10,387 nt of DNA from Elusimicrobiota bacterium (GTDB lineage Bacteria; Elusimicrobiota; Elusimicrobia; UBA1565; UBA9628). The stretch is taken from contig JACQBB010000008.1 of the NCBI GenBank assembly GCA_016194625.1, positions 1 through 10,387 of the forward strand, in the 5' to 3' direction. The position numbers and the translations under genes were made by a program. Shown in pieces: positions 6,513-10,387 of this stretch; position 1 is the first letter of the stretch; every line of letters starts with the position of its first letter. The notes beneath the pieces were generated by a model, which saw nothing but the letters and a program-made list of their open reading frames with translations, was not told where the DNA came from and did not search any database.

Positions 6513-7875
6513 CGCGCGCGCCCCTGCTGGCGCTCCTGCTGCTGGCCGGCGCGCCCGCCGCGGCGCAGGACGAGCCGTCGGTGTCCCAGGCCGAGGAGAA
6601 GGACCCCGAGGTGATCGAGGTCCGCGACAAGCTGAAGAGCGACCCGGCGGTGGTCGAGGTCGCCGCCCAGCGCGTCGCACGCTCCCAGCTCAGCCAGTAC
6701 CTGACCCCCGCGACGGACCAGGAGACGCGCGTGAAGGCCGCGCGCGAGTGGGCGACCAACGACCCCGAGGCGGCCGCGCGCATCGTCATCGGCCTGCTCC
6801 ACGACGACGCCAACCAGAACACGGTCTTCGAAGATCCACGAGAAGGACGACGGCTCGGGCAAGACGCCCGACCGGAGCGGGCCCGCCGCGACCTCGTTCA
6901 ACGGCATCTACGACCGCCTCAACGCCGGCAACCTGCGCGGCTACTCGCCGCAGCTGATGTCCCTGCAGAGCGCGCTCAACCTGCGCCGTCCGCCGGGCGC
7001 GCCCGCGCTGGTGGAGACCGGCAAGCTCGACTATCCGACGCTCGCCTATCCCGCCTACGGGATGAACTACGACGTCGGCAATCTGGACGAGCGCCTGCGC
7101 CGCGAGCGCCTGTTCTCGCTCGCGCGCCTGGCCGGCGTGAAATTGAGCGCGCGCGACTGGACCGACCCGGGCATGGAAGCCCGCCTGCTCAAGCTGATCC
7201 CGGCCGACAAGCTCCCCCCGCGCCTGAAGACGCGCGCCGAGCTGACCGCGAAGGCGCGCGCCGCGATGCAGGCCTTCCTGAAAACCGCCGAGAAGGCCAA
7301 GGACCCGGACAAGATCAGCCGCGGCCTGCTCGTCGAGTTGGGCGGCCTTCAGAAGGAGACCGCCCGCTGGATCGCCGCCGCCGCGCTGGAAGAAGAGCTG
7401 TCGCGGACCGACGAGCTGGAGGGCTTCCTGACGCCCGAACTTCTCGCCGCCGTGGACGCCGTGCCCGCGCCGCAGTCCGCGCGCGACGCCTACAAGCGGC
7501 GCGGCCAAGGCCTCAAGGACCGCGTCGCGAAGCTGAAGTCCAACGCGCAGAACGCGCTCGACGCGCTGCAGTCCGGCTCCTGGGCGTCCAAGCTCGCCGC
7601 GGTCGACAAGCTCGTCGCCGAGAACCGCGAGCTCAAGAACAACCTGTCGCGCGACATCGACGACTTCTCCCGCGTCCCGTGGCGGATCGCCGAGTCGCGC
7701 GTCGCCCAGCCCCGCTGGCGCGACATGCTCGACGGCGCCCAGCCTCTCCTACTCGCGCGGCGTCGCCCTGCGCCGCGGACGCCTGACGCGCCTGCTCGGC
7801 GTGTTCGGCATGATCGCCGCCGGCGACGCGGGCGGCGCGCACAACGCCCTGGTCAACGAGACCGGCGGCCGCTGA
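6509..7875 (+). pseudogene. Exported helical protein of unknown function, broken by two frameshifts
   Basis: The GTG at 6509 (overlapping the previous stop as GTGA) starts a signal peptide (MTRAPLLALLLLAGAPAAAQ, cleavage before or after Q20). Reading continues sensibly to about 6829 (DANQNTVF), then the sense passes to another frame (KIHEKDDGSGKTPDRSG, from 6831) and runs to about 7737 (RDMLDGA). It then passes to the third frame (SLSYSRGVALRRG, from 7741) and ends at TGA 7873-7875. Repaired, the product is about 455 residues and mostly alpha-helical with charged segments. I do not recognise the family. The first break fits loss of a GA from a GAGA run (giving VFEKIHEKD) or one extra base; the second fits an extra C in a CCC run. 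Coding character is preserved throughout, so the breaks are recent or are sequence errors. Confidence 0.8.
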
Positions 7876-7878
7876 CGC

Positions 7879-8523
7879 CTACCAGCCGTAGTGCGAGCCG
7901 GCGCCCATGCCGGCCTCATGGTCGAACAACGACGGGCGCACGCCGTAGGTGCGCACGCCCGCGGGCGCGAGGGGAACCGTATAGGAACTCGACCGCCGGA
8001 TCCCGCGGGACGACGAGCGGCGCGGATACCCGAACGATTGATAGACGATCTGGCTCGACGGAACGGAGTAGTAGTAATGGTAGCTGTAGGAGACCGACGG
8101 CGCCGCGGCGCGCGCCTCCCGGAGCTTGTCGACCTCGAGACGATCGAGGGCGAGACGGCGGTCGAACTGGGACGGGGTCATCCACTCGCCCTGATACTGG
8201 ACCATCCCCTTGGCCCGCTGCTCGTCGGCGTACTTCGCTCGCGCCTGATCCTCGCGCGCGGCCTCCTCATCGGCGCTCTTCCACCCGGCGACGAGCTTCT
8301 CGTTCTCGTCCTTGCTGGCGCGCTGGACGCCGACGATCGTCGCGCTGTCGAGCACGACGAACCCGTCCTGGGAGACCCTCAAGGTGAGCCCGTCATCGGT
8401 CGTCGAGAGGACGCCGGTCATCGTCACGCCGTTGCTGAGGGTCACGACGTCGGCCGAAGCCCGGGTCGACAGCCCGGCCAGCAGGACGATCGCGGCGACG
8501 GCGCGGACGCTGGGACGCTCCAC
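7879..8523 (-). CDS. Exported protein with N-terminal beta domain and Ser/Tyr/Arg-rich tail
   Basis: From GTG 8523 the product has 214 residues. Residues 1-24 are a signal peptide (cleavage after ASA). Residues 25-68 form a small all-beta unit (DVVTLSNGVTMTGVL ... GFVVLDSATIVGVQ) of the kind seen in bacterial proteins that begin with a strand-rich 'NG..~.G' domain. A charged helix (70-105) follows, then MVQYQGEWMTPSQF (107-120), resembling the G-x-W-hydrophobic-T/S-P motif found downstream of such domains. The last 70 residues are low complexity: SYSYHYYYS, then SSSRGIRRSSSYT. I cannot name a function. The start is chosen for the signal peptide and because TATACT ends 9 bases upstream. The stop faces that of the frameshifted gene with only 3 bp between. 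Confidence 0.8.
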   Translation of the reverse strand: MERPSVRAVAAIVLLAGLSTRASADVVTLSNGVTMTGVLSTTDDGLTLRVSQDGFVVLDSATIVGVQRASKDENEKLVAGWKSADEEAAREDQARAKYADEQRAKGMVQYQGEWMTPSQFDRRLALDRLEVDKLREARAAAPSVSYSYHYYYSVPSSQIVYQSFGYPRRSSSRGIRRSSSYTVPLAPAGVRTYGVRPSLFDHEAGMGAGSHYGW

Positions 8524-8532
8524 GGCACCCTC

Positions 8533-8561
8533 AGTATAGGCCCTGACCTTCCGGACCGCAA
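8533..8561 (-). promoter_or_regulatory. Predicted promoter of the Ser/Tyr-tail gene
   Basis: On the minus strand TTGCGG (8556-8561), a 17-bp spacer and TATACT (8533-8538) are followed after 9 bases by the GTG at 8523. The predicted leader is about 3 bases and there is no Shine-Dalgarno sequence. The hexamers nearly copy those of the kinase operon promoter. Confidence 0.6.
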
Positions 8562-8573
8562 GACCAGGCCGCG

Positions 8574-9854
8574 TCAGGGTTGGGCGCCCGGAGGCAGCCC
8601 TCCCGCCCCCATGGACGGAGGAACGACGCCGCCGACGGCGGCCACGTCGAAGAATTCGACGGCGAGGAGTTCGTGGTCCTCCGAGCGGACGGCGCGCTCC
8701 GTATAGACCCTCAGCTGGTCGAGGTTCGCGAGGACCAAGGACTGGATGTAAGGGAACGGCGTGAGGCGATCCTCCTCGGATTGGAGCTCGCCCTGGAGAG
8801 AGGCCGCCCAACGCGCGGCGTTCTCATAGACCGGGTCGAGGCTGACGGAGTGAAGCTGCCAATCGGTCAGGCGGCCCTGTCCGGAGACCGCGGCCTTAGC
8901 CTGGTCCAAGCGGTTCCGAGGAACCCAATATCCCCGCATCGCCCGTCGTCCGGCGGCCGCGCTCCCGGCGTAATTGCCCCCCTTCGAAGCCTCGATCGCC
9001 GCGGGACGCGCGCCCATGGCGGCAAGCGCCGCGTCCACCTTCCGAGCCGCCTCATCCAGGTCGGACACGTAGAGCTTCGCGCTCAGGGAGCGGTCGGAGT
9101 CGAGGGTCAGAGGGTTCAGCGTCCGCCAATGGAAATAGCTCTCGTTGCCGCCGCCGAACGCCTGAGGGACGCGCAAGGGGCCCCATTCCTCGCAGGAGCC
9201 CGAGATGAGATACTGCCGGCCGACCGGGTTTCCCAAGGAGACGAGCACGGGCTCGCCGGAGACCTTGTCCGACGCCATGACCGAGACGCTCACCGATGCG
9301 ACGTATTTCCCGAAAGCGTCGGAGATCTGATCGAGCGCCGCGATGTACGCGGAGACCAGCGCGGAGGTCGCGGGGAGGCGGCCGGCGCGTTCGCCCATCT
9401 CGTCGAGCTCCCTCCCCAGCGCGCGACGCTGGGTCTCGACCTTGCGGGAGTCGAGCATCTTCAGGAAGTAGCCGTCGCGTCCCATCCGACCGGGACGCAT
9501 GCGGTCGATCAGGTTCGGGACCGCCGTCGCGCGCCGCACGATGCGCCCCTGCGTGGCCAGGAAGGCGTCGAAGCCCTTGAGTTCCCCCGCGGGCAGCACC
9601 CACACCGGCGCCGTCGCCGCGGCGGGGGCCGGCTTGCCGTCGTGAGCCTCCACCCAGCCGCCGACCTCGGCCAGCGCGGCGTCCTTGTCGTCGGTGGAGA
9701 GGTCCCTTGACTCGGCGCGCAGGAAGCACGGGAGTCCCGCGGAGGCGAACCAGTAGTCCGTGCCCTTGGGCATCGGCGCCTCGACCGCCGCCGCCGTCAG
9801 AGGCAGGAGCAGCGCGGACGCCGCGAGGAGCACCCGGCCGAGGGAGCGGGACAT
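8574..9854 (-). CDS. Exported protein with DUF4349-like domain architecture
   Basis: The 426-residue protein has a signal peptide at residues 1-23 (MSRSLGRVLLAASALLL..., AAA). Residues about 258-404 resemble the DUF4349 layout: a strand-helix unit (LYVSDLDEAARKVDAALAAM), then VPRNRLDQAKAAVSGQGRLT, and a long helical hairpin (342-393) closed by a strand (LLAVEFFDV). Residues about 84-195 look like a second, poorer copy (VLPAGELKGFDAFLATQGRI, helical hairpin 130-182, strand VASVSVSVMA). The two therefore look like a tandem duplication. There is no obvious C-terminal membrane helix, although many DUF4349 proteins have one; here the protein ends in a Pro/Gly tail (VVPPSMGAGGLPPGAQP). The family call is by eye and uncertain. 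It likely acts in the periplasm or envelope. ATG 9854 coincides with the expected transcription start. Confidence 0.75.
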   Translation of the reverse strand: MSRSLGRVLLAASALLLPLTAAAVEAPMPKGTDYWFASAGLPCFLRAESRDLSTDDKDAALAEVGGWVEAHDGKPAPAAATAPVWVLPAGELKGFDAFLATQGRIVRRATAVPNLIDRMRPGRMGRDGYFLKMLDSRKVETQRRALGRELDEMGERAGRLPATSALVSAYIAALDQISDAFGKYVASVSVSVMASDKVSGEPVLVSLGNPVGRQYLISGSCEEWGPLRVPQAFGGGNESYFHWRTLNPLTLDSDRSLSAKLYVSDLDEAARKVDAALAAMGARPAAIEASKGGNYAGSAAAGRRAMRGYWVPRNRLDQAKAAVSGQGRLTDWQLHSVSLDPVYENAARWAASLQGELQSEEDRLTPFPYIQSLVLANLDQLRVYTERAVRSEDHELLAVEFFDVAAVGGVVPPSMGAGGLPPGAQP

Positions 9855-9855
9855 G

Positions 9856-9872
9856 CCGGAATTGTATTCCGG
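9856..9872. promoter_or_regulatory. Operator-like palindrome covering the -10 box of the DUF4349-like gene
   Basis: CCGGAAT and ATTCCGG are perfect 7-bp inverted arms around TGT. The element completely covers the -10 hexamer (9861-9866) and ends 2 bases before the start codon. Because transcription should begin at about 9854, the palindrome is mostly or wholly untranscribed, so a DNA-binding repressor site is more likely than an RNA hairpin. Confidence 0.35.
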
Positions 9873-9889
9873 GACCGGCCCCGGGTCAA
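9861..9889 (-). promoter_or_regulatory. Predicted promoter of the DUF4349-like gene, leaderless
   Basis: On the minus strand TTGACC (9884-9889, five of six), a 17-bp spacer and TACAAT (9861-9866, five of six) make the strongest promoter in the window. Exactly six bases separate the -10 from the ATG, so the A of ATG is the expected +1. The -35 lies 3 bases after the stop codon of the upstream patatin gene. Confidence 0.65.
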
Positions 9890-9892
9890 GGC

Positions 9893-10387
9893 TCAGGCCG
9901 GTGAGCGCAAGGCCGGGATCAGAGCCTTGATGCGGGGCAGGGCTTCCTCGGCGGCGCGCTCGCCGGCGGAGATGATCTCCTTGGCGCGGTGCAGCTCGGT
10001 CCAGGAGAAGCCCTTGAGGTCGGGGTGCATGACGACGTGCGCCATCTCGGGGCGGGCGGTGGCGACCTCGTACTCCATCGTGTAGATCATGTTGAAGAAC
10101 ACGTCGATGATGTGCGGGTTCTTCAGCAGCTGGGGCGTCGCGGCCTGGGCCAGGCTCTGCAGGGTGACGGTCTGCTGGAGCAGCGGGCGTTGGGCGTTCT
10201 TCGCGTGGTGCGGACGCTCGCCGGCGGGCATCGTCAGGTGGACGGCCAGCATGATGTCGGCGCCCAGGTCGGCCAGCACGCGCGTGGGCACGGGGTTGAC
10301 CAGGCCGCCGTCGACGAGGTAGCGGCCGTTGATCTGCGTGGGCACGAAGATGATGGGCAGGCCGCAGGAGGCGCGGATGGCCTCGGC
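9893..10387 (-). CDS. Patatin-like phospholipase, C-terminal part (5' end beyond window)
   Basis: The frame enters from the right edge and ends at TGA 9895-9893, giving about 164 residues. The segment AEAIRASCGLPIIFVPTQI followed by RYLVDGGLVNPVPTRVLADLGAD is the characteristic second half of bacterial patatin-like (RssA/NTE-type) serine hydrolases. The DGG at 10312-10304 supplies the catalytic Asp of the Ser-Asp dyad; the GxSxG serine would lie upstream, outside the window. Such enzymes hydrolyse phospholipids or related acyl esters. The usual small residue before the proline region is Cys-Gly here (ASCGLP). The C-terminal 100 residues are helical and family-specific. The gene is followed at 38 bp by the DUF4349-like gene on the same strand, which has its own promoter. 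Confidence 0.9.
   Translation of the reverse strand, partial: AEAIRASCGLPIIFVPTQINGRYLVDGGLVNPVPTRVLADLGADIMLAVHLTMPAGERPHHAKNAQRPLLQQTVTLQSLAQAATPQLLKNPHIIDVFFNMIYTMEYEVATARPEMAHVVMHPDLKGFSWTELHRAKEIISAGERAAEEALPRIKALIPALRSPA

Noticed and set aside
7876..8387. The plus-strand continuation of the middle frame of the broken gene beyond 7745
   Set aside because: It turns into Arg-rich nonsense antisense to the exported Ser/Tyr-tail gene. The sense reading instead shifts frame at about 7738 and stops at 7875.
8524..8811. An upstream extension of the Ser/Tyr-tail gene to position 8811
   Set aside because: It would overlap the end of the DUF4349-like gene, bury the signal peptide inside the protein and run through the TATACT promoter. 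GTG 8523 fits much better.
1..10387. CRISPR arrays, insertion sequences, integrase genes or phage modules
   Set aside because: No regularly spaced direct repeats, transposase-like frames or attachment-site duplications were seen. The tRNA-Ser gene has no second partial copy in the window to suggest an integrated element.

Overview
The window is high-GC bacterial DNA of about 70% G+C by eye, packed with genes; no intergenic gap is longer than about 110 bases. Nothing in it fixes the taxon. The mix of many small exported proteins, HEAT-repeat proteins, a soluble GAF histidine kinase and GTG starts would suit a high-GC member of Elusimicrobiota or a similar environmental phylum, but that is only an inference. 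There are no insertion sequences, CRISPR arrays, phage genes or integrases, so this reads as chromosomal backbone with several lineage-specific genes.

Layout from left to right. (1) The first codons of a leftward gene run off the left edge (1-54) and face a promoter shared back to back with a rightward small membrane protein (126-665). (2) A protein with an HPr-like fold has lost its phosphorylatable His and carries a Cys-rich tail (747-1151). It converges on a leftward tRNA-Ser(UGA) at 1159-1244. (3) An exported HEAT-repeat protein lies on the minus strand (1269-2321). (4) A five-gene rightward operon spans 2428-7875: soluble GAF-PAS histidine kinase, TldD-type metalloprotease, PrcB-like exported protein, exported propeller-like protein, and an exported unknown protein whose frame is broken twice. 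(5) Leftward genes converge on the operon end with a 3-bp gap: an exported protein with a Ser/Tyr/Arg-rich tail (7879-8523), an exported protein with DUF4349-like architecture (8574-9854), and the C-terminal part of a patatin-like phospholipase entering from the right edge (9893-10387).

The clearest system-level signal is in gene starts. Every gene that begins a transcription unit (starts at 54, 126, 747, 2321, 2428, 8523 and 9854) has a sigma70-type -10 hexamer ending only 4 to 10 bases before the start codon, usually with a -35 hexamer 17 bp further upstream, and none has a Shine-Dalgarno sequence. This predicts leaderless or nearly leaderless mRNAs. Genes inside the operon instead use GTGA stop/start overlaps (three cases) or, at 5326, a strong Shine-Dalgarno sequence.

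Functionally the region is rich in envelope or periplasmic proteins: six of the ten largely complete protein genes have a signal peptide. The operon joins a cytoplasmic sensor kinase without a local response regulator to a TldD-family protease and exported proteins, which suggests but does not prove a protein quality-control or envelope-maintenance role.
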